Source: an uncultured Clostridia bacterium (GTDB lineage: Bacteria > Bacillota > Clostridia > Christensenellales > CAG-917). From it: 64,000 bases of DNA. The translations under genes and the position numbers were made by a program. Where the stretch lies: positions 73,548 through 137,547 of the forward strand of contig CAKQUV010000003.1 of NCBI GenBank assembly GCA_934277615.1, in the 5' to 3' direction. Positions within the stretch are counted from its first letter, which is position 1; every line of letters starts with the position of its first letter. The notes beneath the pieces are model-generated. The model made no database searches and was not told the origin of the DNA. It saw only the letters and a program-made list of their open reading frames with translations. This document shows, piece by piece, positions 47,101 through 56,189 of the stretch.

Positions 47101-47181
47101 TAGACGGGCGATATGGCGCGATTTTGAACGGAAAACGGCGATTTTTTATGCAATTCTTGCGGTAAAATGCAAAATTTTCTA

Positions 47182-47210
47182 TTGTTATGCGTGCGCGCGT
47201 ATGTTAATAT
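47182..47210 (+). promoter_or_regulatory. Promoter of the symporter gene
   Basis: TTGTTA (47182-47187), a 17-bp spacer and TAATAT (47205-47210) preceded by TGT (extended -10). Confidence 0.6.
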
Positions 47211-47243
47211 GAAAGGGTAAATCAAATTTTTGCGAGGTATCAC

Positions 47244-49046
47244 GTGAAAAAGAACAAAGAAAACACCGTGGCTTTGAATCCCATAAGCCTAGAGGACAAA
47301 GTTCCGCTAAAAGAAAAACTTGCCTACGGCATAGGCGGTTTGATGGACGGCGGCGGCGTGAGTATGATGAATTGCGTTATGCTTGCGTATATGGTATTCA
47401 ACGGCGTCAGCGCGGGATTGGCGTCGTCGATTATGATGATTGCCAAAATCTGGGACGCAATTACCGATCCGTTTATGGGTTTTATTTCCGACAACACGCG
47501 CGGCAAATACGGCAGACGCAAACCGTATATGTTCTGGGGAGGTATTTCGCTCTTTTTGTGCATATTCCTCGTGTTCCTGCCCATAAGAGAGTGGGGCGTA
47601 TCCGTTGAGGGATATACGGCTTATATTATCGTGATGTATCTGCTTTGGAATACTTGTTCCACGGTTACGCAAGTGCCGTATTGCTCCATGGCAAGCGATA
47701 TAACTCCGTCTTTTAGAGAGCGTAACAACGCAAACACGGTAAAACTCGTGTTTACGGCGGCTGCTTCGGGGCTCGGATATGCTTTGCCGCTTCTTTTCAT
47801 AGAAGCGCTTAAAACCGACAAAGAAAAATGGTTGTTTATGCCCAAAATCAACGACGTGCAATTCTGGTTGTTGATGAGCATAATTTTCGGTGTGCTTTTT
47901 GGCGGCGGGTTGATTATTTGCGGTATCTTCGTAAAAGAGCGCATCAATCCAAAGACTCCCAAACAAAAGTTCAACGCAAAGCAGTTTTTCAACAGTTACG
48001 CACAACCGTATAAAAACCGTTCGTATCGTTGGCATATAGCAATGTACGTTTCCGCGTTTGCCTGTATGGATATTATAAGCGCGCTTGCCGTTATGTACGC
48101 AACGGACGTGTGGCGCGGAAGCAAACTTTTGGGCATGGATATGTCGTCGCTCTTTATCATTGCTCCTATGATGGTGGCGGCGGTCGTTATGTTCCCCCTC
48201 GCCCGTATCATGATGGACAAAAAGAGCAAACAATTTGCATTCCGCATGGGGCTTCCGTTCTATATCGGCGGCGGAATTATGCTTGCGGTTATGGACCCGA
48301 GTTGGGCGCCCGAATGGCTCGTTCCCGTCGTTGCGCTCATAATGGGCTTGGGCTTCGGCGGTGCGCAAATGATGCCGTGGATTATATTCCCCGACACGGT
48401 TGACGTCGGAGAAATGGCAACGGGCGCAAGACAAACTGGCACATACAGCGGTATGATGACTCTTGCAAGAAAAGTCGGAGGCGGACTTGCAATCGGTGTG
48501 TCGGGTTGGATTCTCGAATGGTGCGGATACAATTCTACGCTTCCGGCAGATAAACTTCAACCTCAGAGCGCATTGACCGCAACAAGACTCGTTCTCGGAA
48601 TTTCCGTTGCGGTATTGATTGCATTCGCATTGTTTGCGTCCTTCAAATATAAGGTCAACAGCCAAAAACTCACCCGCATAAGATACTTCATCGAGGCAAG
48701 AAAATCGGGCAAGCAACTCACCGACGAAGAGAGTAAAGAAAGAGAGACGCTTGTTGCGGAATTGTACGGCAAAGTCAATCCCGAGGACGTCGTGGAAATC
48801 GTCGTTTCGGACGATGGAAACGGTGAGATTTTGAGCGAAGGCACGGAAGGCGCACTCGCGGACGTTACCGAAAATGACGAAGTGAAAAAGCTTGAAACAG
48901 AATTGAAAGTTTGTGAGCTAAAAAACAAAATAGAAGAAGAAAAAGGTAAAACAGTAGTTGTTTGCCCATATTGCGGTGCAAAGAATAAAGCAAGTGATAC
49001 TAACTGTGTGAATTGTGGCGCAAAAATCGAAGATATAAACAACTAA
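47244..49046 (+). CDS. GPH-family (MFS) sugar:cation symporter with C-terminal zinc ribbon
   Basis: A 600-residue transporter. Residues about 20-480 carry twelve hydrophobic helices of the glycoside-pentoside-hexuronide (GPH) symporter family, with KIWDAITDPFMGFISDNTRGKYGRRKP near 65-92 and PWIIFPDTVDVGEMATGARQTGT in the second half. It probably imports oligosaccharides or glycosides with H+ or Na+. The cytoplasmic tail is unusually long: a charged helix (about 480-565) and a CPYCGAKNKASDTNCVNCG-type zinc ribbon (about 572-595). The tail DNA is more AT-rich than the body, as if appended later. The start is GTG 47244 with GAGGT upstream. Confidence 0.86.
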   Translation: MKKNKENTVALNPISLEDKVPLKEKLAYGIGGLMDGGGVSMMNCVMLAYMVFNGVSAGLASSIMMIAKIWDAITDPFMGFISDNTRGKYGRRKPYMFWGGISLFLCIFLVFLPIREWGVSVEGYTAYIIVMYLLWNTCSTVTQVPYCSMASDITPSFRERNNANTVKLVFTAAASGLGYALPLLFIEALKTDKEKWLFMPKINDVQFWLLMSIIFGVLFGGGLIICGIFVKERINPKTPKQKFNAKQFFNSYAQPYKNRSYRWHIAMYVSAFACMDIISALAVMYATDVWRGSKLLGMDMSSLFIIAPMMVAAVVMFPLARIMMDKKSKQFAFRMGLPFYIGGGIMLAVMDPSWAPEWLVPVVALIMGLGFGGAQMMPWIIFPDTVDVGEMATGARQTGTYSGMMTLARKVGGGLAIGVSGWILEWCGYNSTLPADKLQPQSALTATRLVLGISVAVLIAFALFASFKYKVNSQKLTRIRYFIEARKSGKQLTDEESKERETLVAELYGKVNPEDVVEIVVSDDGNGEILSEGTEGALADVTENDEVKKLETELKVCELKNKIEEEKGKTVVVCPYCGAKNKASDTNCVNCGAKIEDINN

Positions 49047-49116
49047 TTACAAGAAAACGATGTTGAAGACGTCAAAAACGACCAATCAACCATCGATTGT
49101 GAGGAAAGCAAGTAAT

Positions 49117-50109
49117 ATGTCGGCGGTATTTGAAAAGCGTGACGGCAGAGAAGTCATAATAAAAAAAGCGGGGCAACCGCTGCGCATTTTGCAACTTACG
49201 GATATCCATATCGGCGGAAGCGTATCTACTCGCAAGAAAGACAAACTTGCGCTTGACGCCGTACGCAAAATCGTAAAGAACGCAAAGCCCGACTTCGTCG
49301 TCGTAACTGGGGATATGGTGTATCCCATGCCGTGGCTTTTGCAAGGCTCGTGCAACAATCTCAAAGCAAGCAAGATGTTTGCAAATACTATGGAAGAGCT
49401 TGGCGTGGAGTGGACGGTTGTGTTCGGAAACCACGACAGCGAAGTGTGGGCAAAGTGCAATAAGTCCGAGCTTGCCGACTTTTATAAATTCATGCCGCAT
49501 TGCCATTTCCAAAGAGGCGACGAGAAGATTACGGGCATAGGCAACTACTGTATACCCGTACTCAACGAGGACGGCTCCATAAACACGGCGCTCATGTTCG
49601 TTGACAGTAACGCTTATCGTACATGGAACTTCTTTAGCGGTTTCGACACAATCCACGACGACCAAATCGAGTGGTACAAAAACACTGTAACAGACTTGTC
49701 GAAAGGCAGAGATTTGGTGCCGTCGCTTGCGTTTTACCATATTCCGCCCAAAGAATTCAAAGAGGGGTGGGAGAAGTGTTATCTCGGAACGGGCGAGGCA
49801 ACGTATCACGGCGGTTTCGTACAAGAGAAAGACAATTATTTCGGATATCCCAAAACCGTTGAAGGCAAGTTTTTCCCTCAAATGGTCGAATTCGGCAGTT
49901 GCAAGGGTATGTTTATGGGGCACGACCACCTCAACACGCTTTCGATTACCTACAAAGGCATTCGCCTCACTTACGGTATGAGCATAGACTACAACGCCTA
50001 CAAGGGCATAAATAAGCGTTTTACGCAACGCGGCGGAACGATTATCGAGATACGCGACGACGCGTCGTTTGACGTAAAAATGCTGCCGCTGACGTCGTGT
50101 GAACGATAA
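49117..50109 (+). CDS. Calcineurin-like metallophosphoesterase (cytoplasmic)
   Basis: A 330-residue phosphoesterase without signal peptide. Metal-binding motifs are LTDIHIGG, VTGDMVYP, FGNHDSEVW, FYHIPPKEF and MGHDHLNT in the family order. The central region resembles the lipoprotein phosphoesterase at 9315 (IEWYKNTV, FKEGWEK), so the two are likely distant paralogues, this one staying in the cytoplasm. The substrate is unknown. ATG 49117 is preferred, with GTGAGGAAAG about 10 nt upstream, over an in-frame ATG at 49060. It follows the symporter gene by 70 bp and is probably cotranscribed with it. Confidence 0.8.
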   Translation: MSAVFEKRDGREVIIKKAGQPLRILQLTDIHIGGSVSTRKKDKLALDAVRKIVKNAKPDFVVVTGDMVYPMPWLLQGSCNNLKASKMFANTMEELGVEWTVVFGNHDSEVWAKCNKSELADFYKFMPHCHFQRGDEKITGIGNYCIPVLNEDGSINTALMFVDSNAYRTWNFFSGFDTIHDDQIEWYKNTVTDLSKGRDLVPSLAFYHIPPKEFKEGWEKCYLGTGEATYHGGFVQEKDNYFGYPKTVEGKFFPQMVEFGSCKGMFMGHDHLNTLSITYKGIRLTYGMSIDYNAYKGINKRFTQRGGTIIEIRDDASFDVKMLPLTSCER

Positions 50110-50171
50110 GACCGATACTGTAACAATAAATCAAAAGATAATACGTTATTAACCATATATTGGGGGTTACG

Positions 50172-52193
50172 ATGAAAGTAAATTTGAGAATAGACCTCGA
50201 TTTCGATTGGGTGTTGTCGAGAATAAACGATTCCAAACATCCTTCCGACGTCATCGCGGACAAGTTTGCAAAGGGCAAAAACACGCTTGTGGAAAAGTCG
50301 TGCTTGCATTTGATTCTTTCCGTGGAAGAGGAAGAACTTGAAAAGATAGAAGATAAGATTTGCGCTTACGTTACGCAAAAGTACGGCAAAAGCGACGAGG
50401 AACGAATCACTTTTTTGGTTGTCGGCGATAAAAACGTCGTAGAAGAGGATTTCGCCGAGCAAGACGAGATTGCGGAAGAGGATGAAGAGGACGATATCGT
50501 TATCCCGACGTCGTCCGAGCCGAAAAAGAGTACAAAACCGGGCGACATGACGCTTGAGGAAACTCTTGACGCGGTAAACGCGCTTGTCGGGGCAAAAGAG
50601 TTCAAAGACCTTGTGCGAGAAATCGTGTCGGTCGCGCCCGAAATCAAAAAGGCAAACTCGCGCGACGTGTTTATGGCGCAAAGTTATCTGTTTTCGCTCG
50701 GAGACGGATGCGGACTTAGCACCTATCTGTCCGTTATGGCAAGGATTTCGTCAACGCTCGAACTTGCGAATATCGCGCCGTACGTGCCCGTTCAGGAAGT
50801 GAGGCTTGAGCTTACGGACAAGCCGAAAGACGATTTGGCAAGAGCAAGCGAAGAAGTCGCCAAATTTAACGATGACGACGATTTCTCGCGCGTAATTTGC
50901 ATAGATATCAGCAAATGGATTGACAAATCGGACAACGAGGACTTCCGCAATTTCCTCAAAAAAGTGCAAAAAAATACTCAAAGGCACATTTTTGTGTTCA
51001 GAGTGCCGTTTGTGGATAAAGACGTGCTCGGAAAGATAGAGGCGACGCTCAACGATTTGACTTACGTCAAAACGGTGTCTTTCCCTCCTTTCGACAATGC
51101 GCAGACAAAGGAAATCGCAAAGCGCGACTTCGAACGCTACGGAATGAGCCTTACCGACGGGGCGTGGAAGTGTTTTTTGCAACGCATTGCGGAAGAAAAG
51201 TCGGACGGCAAATTCTACGGGCTTAACACCATAAAGAAAGTGGTAAAAGAGCTTGTATACAAAAAGCACGTTGCATCGGCAAGCGGCGCAAAGGATACGA
51301 CCGTTATCGACGCAAACGACGCAAAGAAGATTTGTGCGGACAAGCAAAACGACGCAGAGGGCATGAAACAGTTGGACAGACTAGTCGGATGCGAGAAAAT
51401 CAAGGCGCAAATAGAGGAAATCCTTGCGCAAATTGAGCTTTCCAAGGCGGAAAACGGTCCGAACAGACCGTGCTTGCATATGCGCTTTGTGGGCGCTCCC
51501 GGCACTGGTAAAACCACCGTTGCCAGAATACTCGGCAAAATCCTCAAAGAAAGAGGCGTGCTCCGCATAGGCAATCTTTACGAATACAAGGGCAGAGATT
51601 TTTGCGGTCAGTATATAGGCGAAACCGCGCCCAAGACGGCAGGTATGTGCCGCGACGCATACGGCTCCGTGCTGTTTATCGACGAGGCGTATTCGCTGTA
51701 CAGGGGCGACGGCAACACCAGAGATTACGGCGTGGAGGCAATCGATACGCTCATTGCCGAGATGGAGAACCACAAGGACGATCTCGTGGTTATTATGGCA
51801 GGCTACACCGAGGATATGGAAAAACTTATGGAGGCAAACAGAGGGCTAAAGAGCAGAATGCCTTACACCATAGAGTTTCCAAACTTCACAAAAGAACAAC
51901 TTTTCGAGATATACGTGTCAATGGCGTCCGACAAGTTCAAGGTATCGGACGACCTCCGCGAAACGGCAAAGGAGTATTTCCTGAATTTGTCGGACGAGTT
52001 GCTTGCCTCGGAGAAATTCAGCAACGCGCGCTTTGTGCGCAACCTCTTTGAGAGAACGTGGGCAAAAGCCGCTATGAGATGTCAGCTCGAGGGCAAGAAG
52101 GCGGTTACGCTTTGCGCGTGCGATTTCAACAACGCGGCAAGTGAAAAAGACTTTGCTTTCCGTCCCGAAAAGAAAATCAAACTCGGATTCTGA
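50172..52193 (+). CDS. Tandem AAA+ ATPase of CbbX/SpoVK type with degenerate first module
   Basis: A 673-residue cytoplasmic protein. Residues 1-95 are an alpha/beta domain, followed by an acidic linker (about 97-115). A first AAA-like module spans about 130-390. Its Walker A is degenerate (GDGCGLSTY near 177) and a hydrophobic CIDISKWID stands where Walker B would be, so it probably does not hydrolyse ATP. The second AAA+ module (about 395-660) is of CbbX/SpoVK type, with GAPGTGKTT near 441, LFIDEAYSLY near 500, and MAGYTEDM and LKSRMPYTIEF after it. It likely forms rings that remodel a protein target. Two YbjN-like genes follow within 10 bp. ATG 50172 follows GGGGG. Confidence 0.82.
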   Translation: MKVNLRIDLDFDWVLSRINDSKHPSDVIADKFAKGKNTLVEKSCLHLILSVEEEELEKIEDKICAYVTQKYGKSDEERITFLVVGDKNVVEEDFAEQDEIAEEDEEDDIVIPTSSEPKKSTKPGDMTLEETLDAVNALVGAKEFKDLVREIVSVAPEIKKANSRDVFMAQSYLFSLGDGCGLSTYLSVMARISSTLELANIAPYVPVQEVRLELTDKPKDDLARASEEVAKFNDDDDFSRVICIDISKWIDKSDNEDFRNFLKKVQKNTQRHIFVFRVPFVDKDVLGKIEATLNDLTYVKTVSFPPFDNAQTKEIAKRDFERYGMSLTDGAWKCFLQRIAEEKSDGKFYGLNTIKKVVKELVYKKHVASASGAKDTTVIDANDAKKICADKQNDAEGMKQLDRLVGCEKIKAQIEEILAQIELSKAENGPNRPCLHMRFVGAPGTGKTTVARILGKILKERGVLRIGNLYEYKGRDFCGQYIGETAPKTAGMCRDAYGSVLFIDEAYSLYRGDGNTRDYGVEAIDTLIAEMENHKDDLVVIMAGYTEDMEKLMEANRGLKSRMPYTIEFPNFTKEQLFEIYVSMASDKFKVSDDLRETAKEYFLNLSDELLASEKFSNARFVRNLFERTWAKAAMRCQLEGKKAVTLCACDFNNAASEKDFAFRPEKKIKLGF

Positions 52194-52195
52194 TT

Positions 52196-52678
52196 ATGGC
52201 AAAAACGACTTTCCGAAAAAAGAAACTTGCGAAAAACGTTTTCGGACTGCTTTGCGAAGTTCTTGACGAAAACGATATCAAGTACAAGAAAAGCAAGGGC
52301 GCGTTTGCGCTCGAGTTTTCCGTACACGGCGAGGATTTGTCCGTTCCGCTGGATATCGTGGTGGACGCAGACTTGTCCGACGTGCTGATAATGTCCGCGC
52401 TTCCGTTTGTCATTCCAAAAGAGAGAAGAGAGACGATTGCGGTGGCGGTGTGCGAAATCAATTCGTACGTTGCGGACGGATGCTTTGATTTTCAGTATCA
52501 GACGGGTGAAATCACGTTCAGAATATCGGCAAATTTCTCAAACAGCATAGTGGGCAAAGACTTGCTTGATTATCTTGTTTTGAGAGCGATTAAAACTATC
52601 GACGAGTTCAACGACAGATTTTTGTTCTTTTCAAAGAGCGATATGACGCCGAAACAAATCGTGGAATTTTTGCGCTGA
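52196..52678 (+). CDS. YbjN-like protein, first copy
   Basis: A 160-residue cytoplasmic protein with the features of the YbjN / type III secretion chaperone-like fold: N-terminal helix, antiparallel sheet (residues about 35-75), the ALPFVIPKERRETIAVAVCEINSYV helix, then DGCFDFQYQTGEITFRIS strands and a final helix. Such domains act as small chaperones or adaptors. It starts 2 bp after the AAA+ gene, so a joint function is likely, perhaps delivering substrates to the ATPase. It is a diverged paralogue of the next gene. Confidence 0.72.
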   Translation: MAKTTFRKKKLAKNVFGLLCEVLDENDIKYKKSKGAFALEFSVHGEDLSVPLDIVVDADLSDVLIMSALPFVIPKERRETIAVAVCEINSYVADGCFDFQYQTGEITFRISANFSNSIVGKDLLDYLVLRAIKTIDEFNDRFLFFSKSDMTPKQIVEFLR

Positions 52679-52687
52679 GGTGGAGTT

Positions 52688-53167
52688 ATGGACGATATTA
52701 AACAAAAAATCGCGACAAGCGTATATAATGCCGCCGTTTCCGACCTCGAGAGTAAGGGCTACGGCGTTGAGAGGGAGGACGACAAACTCACGGCGTATTG
52801 CTATGTCGATTCGGATGTATTCCCGATATCTTTCGCAGTTACCGTCGACGCCGAAAAACAAATGTTGTCGCTCATCTCGTCTTTGGAAATCACTTTTCCC
52901 CAAGACAGCCTCACGGACGGAGCAGTTGCGGCTTGCATTACAAACTGTCAGCTCGTGGACGGGGCGTTTGAATTCGATTACGTTACAGGCGACCTTATGT
53001 TCCGCATTTCTTCGAGTTTTAAGGGCAGCGTGATATCCGCAGACGTGTTCCGATACCTTTTCAACCGCATGCACGCGACAATCCTTACATATGGACCTGA
53101 ACTTGCCAAACTCGCAAAGGGCGATATCATGATAGGCGCATATGCGTATTTTGTGGAAGAGTTGTGA
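52688..53167 (+). CDS. YbjN-like protein, second copy
   Basis: A 159-residue paralogue of the preceding gene with the same order of elements: N-terminal helix, strands, LTDGAVAACITNCQLVDGAFEFDYVTGDLMFRIS-type core and a C-terminal helix. ATG 52688 follows GAGGTGGAG. The two copies share the D-G-x-F-x-F/D-Y-x-T-G-x-(L/I)-x-F-R-I-S pattern but little else, so duplication was old or strongly diverged. A terminator follows 80 bp downstream and ends the three-gene unit. Confidence 0.7.
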   Translation: MDDIKQKIATSVYNAAVSDLESKGYGVEREDDKLTAYCYVDSDVFPISFAVTVDAEKQMLSLISSLEITFPQDSLTDGAVAACITNCQLVDGAFEFDYVTGDLMFRISSSFKGSVISADVFRYLFNRMHATILTYGPELAKLAKGDIMIGAYAYFVEEL

Positions 53168-53247
53168 AGCAATCGGTTTTCAACCATTAATTCATTTAAT
53201 AAAACTCGATATAAAACTTAAAAATCAAGATAAAAAATTTTTGCGGC

Positions 53248-53274
53248 TTGCGACACGGCAGGTCGCAATTTTTT
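53248..53274 (+). terminator. Intrinsic terminator
   Basis: TTGCGAC (53248-53254) and GTCGCAA (53262-53268) with a 7-nt loop and six T end the AAA+/YbjN transcript. Confidence 0.85.
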
Positions 53275-53728
53275 AATAAAAGTCGAATTTGAGAGAGTGC
53301 CAAAGATTGCTAGCAGTCAAAACAGGGACGCAACGTTACGCAATTTTGGGTTGCAAAAAGCTACAAATTTGGCAAACAAAGTTGATATTGATTGCAAGAT
53401 TTGTCAAAAATGTCAATTTTTTCGAAAAATTCTTTATGCAAAAAATTTTATTTTTATACATTTTTAAGGAAATTTTGCATAAAATCTACTAAAATTTACA
53501 TCAAAAACGCCGTCAACGGCAGGTTGCGGAATATGACGAAAAAGCGCGAAAAACAGAGGATTAGATTGCACTTTATATACTTTACTATATAAATAGACGT
53601 AAAATATATCCTTATTTATATGGCAATCGGGGTAGCAACTGCGGTTGCGGAGCGAAATCGGGGTGCAAGAGGGCGGAAAAACAAATTATGCATAAAAATA
53701 AAAATTTTCAAATTTGCAAAAAAAATTG
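53275..53728. other. AT-rich intergenic region without recognised features
   Basis: About 450 bp of AT-rich sequence with short chance reading frames only. I see no strong inverted repeat, tRNA or known riboswitch. It separates the AAA+/YbjN unit from the oligopeptide transport operon. Confidence 0.5.
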
Positions 53729-53757
53729 TTTACAGATTGGAAAACTGCACTTATAAT
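53729..53757 (+). promoter_or_regulatory. Promoter of the oligopeptide transport operon
   Basis: TTTACA (53729-53734) and TATAAT (53752-53757) are 17 bp apart. The leader is about 158 nt and holds a small GCTTG/CAAGC hairpin near 53810 but no recognised riboswitch. Confidence 0.75.
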
Positions 53758-53921
53758 ATGAACATCACAAGAGATTGAAATTTTGTGGAAATCTATGTAC
53801 TATACAACAAATGCTTGACTAAAAGCAAGCGAAATCGCAAAAAAGTTTAATCAATTTTGCGGAACAAGAAATTAAGCAGCAACTCACAACACAATAAAAA
53901 CATAAAATGGAGGTAACAACA

Positions 53922-56084
53922 ATGAAGCAAAGAAAGATATTTGCGATTTTGGCAATGGTCTTGGTTCTCGTGCTTTCAATCGGCGTATTCGCAGCGTGCA
54001 ACCCGAAGGGTGACGATCCCGAAATGCCCGTTAGACATCCTGAAGTAGACCAAGAGGCATATCTTGCCAAATCTCAACAAATCTATGACGCACAATTTGG
54101 CGAATTCAAAACGGCATATGCAAAAGCGCTTGCGGCAGAAAATGTCAGCAAAAGATATGCGCTTATGGCTATTGCAGAAGCAAAATTGATGGAATCCGGC
54201 GTGTTCCTTCCCACAACTGCACAAGGCGGCAACTATGCAATCAGCAAAGCGGCTCCCAACACCATCACTTCTGTTTTGTGGGGCAACGACCGTGAACGTT
54301 TCCACAACGTAATCGTTGCCGACAAACTCATCACGGTAGCAGACAGAGCGGCAATGAAAGCAGAATGGGCAAAGATGAAATCCGAAAACAAGCTCGGTTC
54401 CGAATACGAATCTTACGTCAAAACTTATCTTGCATCGAAAGGTTACAGCGTAAAGAGAACGTATGACATCGGCTATGTTTCTGATCCTCAAACTTGGGAC
54501 GCTCTTGCAACATCTAACTCCGAAGATTCCGAAGCAATCATCAACACGTACGATTCTTTGTTGGAGTATGATGCTCTCAACAATTTGCGCCCCGCGCTTG
54601 CACAATCCCATGACATTTCCGAAGACGGTTTGACATATACGTTCCATCTCCGTGAAGGTTTGACTTGGGTTGACTCTCAAGGCAGAAAGGTTGCAGACCT
54701 CAAAGCAGACGATTTCGTGGCAGGTTTGCAACATATGCTCGACGCAGAAGGCGGTCTTGAATACCTTGTCCAAGGCGTTATCAAAAACGCAACGGAGTAT
54801 TGCGAAGGCACCGCAACCATTGACGAAGTCGGCGTCAAAGCAACGGACGACTACACGGTGGTTTACACTCTTGAACAACCCACAAGCTATTTCCTCACCA
54901 TGCTCGGATACAACATCTTTGCTCCGATGAGCAGAAGTTATTACGTATCCAAGGGCGGTAAGTTCGGCGCAGACTTCAATGCGGCGGCAGAAGATTACAC
55001 TTATGGTAAGACCCAAAACGATATCGCTTACTGCGGTCCTTACAGAGTTACTTCTTATGCGGCAGAAAGCGAAGTTGTGTTCTCCAAGAACGAAAGCTAC
55101 TGGAATAAAGACGGTATCAACGTTGACAAAATCACATGGCACTACAACGACGGTTCCGTTGCAACAAAAGCATATGACGACGTTATGTCGGGCGTGCTTG
55201 ACGGCGCAGGCCTCAATGCTGCTGCTCTCCAAAAAGCAAAAGAAGGAACGGTGTTCTCTACGTATCACTACGTGTCCACTCCGAATGCAACTTCTTTCGT
55301 CAACTTCGTCAACTTGAATCGTACCTACTACGCAAACATGAACGACGAAACCGCGCTTGTTTCTCCCAAGACTCTTGAACAAGCTCAAAAATCAACCGCA
55401 GCGGCACAAAACGTTCACTTCCGCAGAGCTCTTGCAATGGGGCTTGACAGAGTAACGTACAACGCACAAGCAGTCGGCGCAGATCTTGCATCTGTTTCTC
55501 TCATCAACAGCTACACTCCCGGCAACTTTGTTTCTTTGGCGGAAGACGTTACCGTTGACATCAACGGCACGGCTACGGAATTCAAAGCAGGTACTTTCTA
55601 CGGTCAAATCATGCAAGCGCAAATCAACGCAGACGGCGTGAAGATCAAAGTTTGGGATCCGAACGCAGATGACGGCGCAGGCGGAAGCACGGGTTATGAC
55701 GGATGGTACAATGCAGAAAATGCAAAAGCAGAACTTGCAATCGCAATTTCGGAACTTGCAGAACAAGGCATCGAAGTCAGCGCAAGCAAACCGATTTATA
55801 TCGACTTGCCGTACTTGTCCAGCAGTACCGTCTACACGAACAAAGCAAACGCTTATAAACAATCTATCGAACGTAGCCTTGAAGGAAAGGTTATCGTAAA
55901 CCTCGTCGCAGCATCCACGCAACCCGAATGGCTGTCTTCCGGTTACAGAATCAGCTCCGGTTATCAAGCAAACTACGACATTTACGATCTCGCAGGTTGG
56001 GGCCCCGACTTCGGTGATCCGTCGTCTTATCTTGATACAGTTGCAGAAGGCGGCTACATGTTGAAATGCCTCGGCATTTTCTAA
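53922..56084 (+). CDS. oppA: Oligopeptide ABC transporter substrate-binding lipoprotein
   Basis: A 720-residue lipoprotein of the SBP_bac_5 (OppA) family. The signal peptide ends at a lipobox with Cys26 (FAAC). The N-terminal 150 residues are an extra helical segment before the typical lobe that starts near LATSNSEDSEAIINTYDSLLEYD and DGLTYTFHLREGLTWVD. The C-terminal GWGPDFGDPSSYLDT motif is characteristic, and the protein ends shortly after, as in several Clostridia homologues. It captures peptides outside the cell for the permease encoded next. ATG 53922 follows GGAGGT. Codon choice is more biased than in neighbours, fitting high expression. Confidence 0.92.
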   Translation: MKQRKIFAILAMVLVLVLSIGVFAACNPKGDDPEMPVRHPEVDQEAYLAKSQQIYDAQFGEFKTAYAKALAAENVSKRYALMAIAEAKLMESGVFLPTTAQGGNYAISKAAPNTITSVLWGNDRERFHNVIVADKLITVADRAAMKAEWAKMKSENKLGSEYESYVKTYLASKGYSVKRTYDIGYVSDPQTWDALATSNSEDSEAIINTYDSLLEYDALNNLRPALAQSHDISEDGLTYTFHLREGLTWVDSQGRKVADLKADDFVAGLQHMLDAEGGLEYLVQGVIKNATEYCEGTATIDEVGVKATDDYTVVYTLEQPTSYFLTMLGYNIFAPMSRSYYVSKGGKFGADFNAAAEDYTYGKTQNDIAYCGPYRVTSYAAESEVVFSKNESYWNKDGINVDKITWHYNDGSVATKAYDDVMSGVLDGAGLNAAALQKAKEGTVFSTYHYVSTPNATSFVNFVNLNRTYYANMNDETALVSPKTLEQAQKSTAAAQNVHFRRALAMGLDRVTYNAQAVGADLASVSLINSYTPGNFVSLAEDVTVDINGTATEFKAGTFYGQIMQAQINADGVKIKVWDPNADDGAGGSTGYDGWYNAENAKAELAIAISELAEQGIEVSASKPIYIDLPYLSSSTVYTNKANAYKQSIERSLEGKVIVNLVAASTQPEWLSSGYRISSGYQANYDIYDLAGWGPDFGDPSSYLDTVAEGGYMLKCLGIF

Positions 56085-56134
56085 TGACTGAATTGCGTTG
56101 ATGGCACATCTGCGCCATGAACGAGATTTATTCG

Positions 56135-56163
56135 GCAAGGGATGAGGATGACTCATCCCTTGC
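56135..56163 (+). promoter_or_regulatory. Intercistronic hairpin between oppA and oppB
   Basis: GCAAGGGATGAG and CTCATCCCTTGC pair over 12 bp with a 5-nt loop; no T run follows. Such hairpins protect the upstream mRNA or partially stop transcription, giving more binding protein than permease. Confidence 0.65.
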
Positions 56164-56189
56164 TGTAATAAAAAACCTTGGAGTAAACA

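Noticed and set aside
53289..53492. Small Phe/Lys/Ile-rich open frame before the peptide transporter
   Set aside because: Composition follows the AT-rich DNA; no ribosome-binding site or promoter is placed for it.
56135..56163. Intrinsic terminator between oppA and oppB
   Set aside because: The stem is strong but no T run follows and oppB is only 27 bp downstream; better read as an intercistronic stabilising hairpin.
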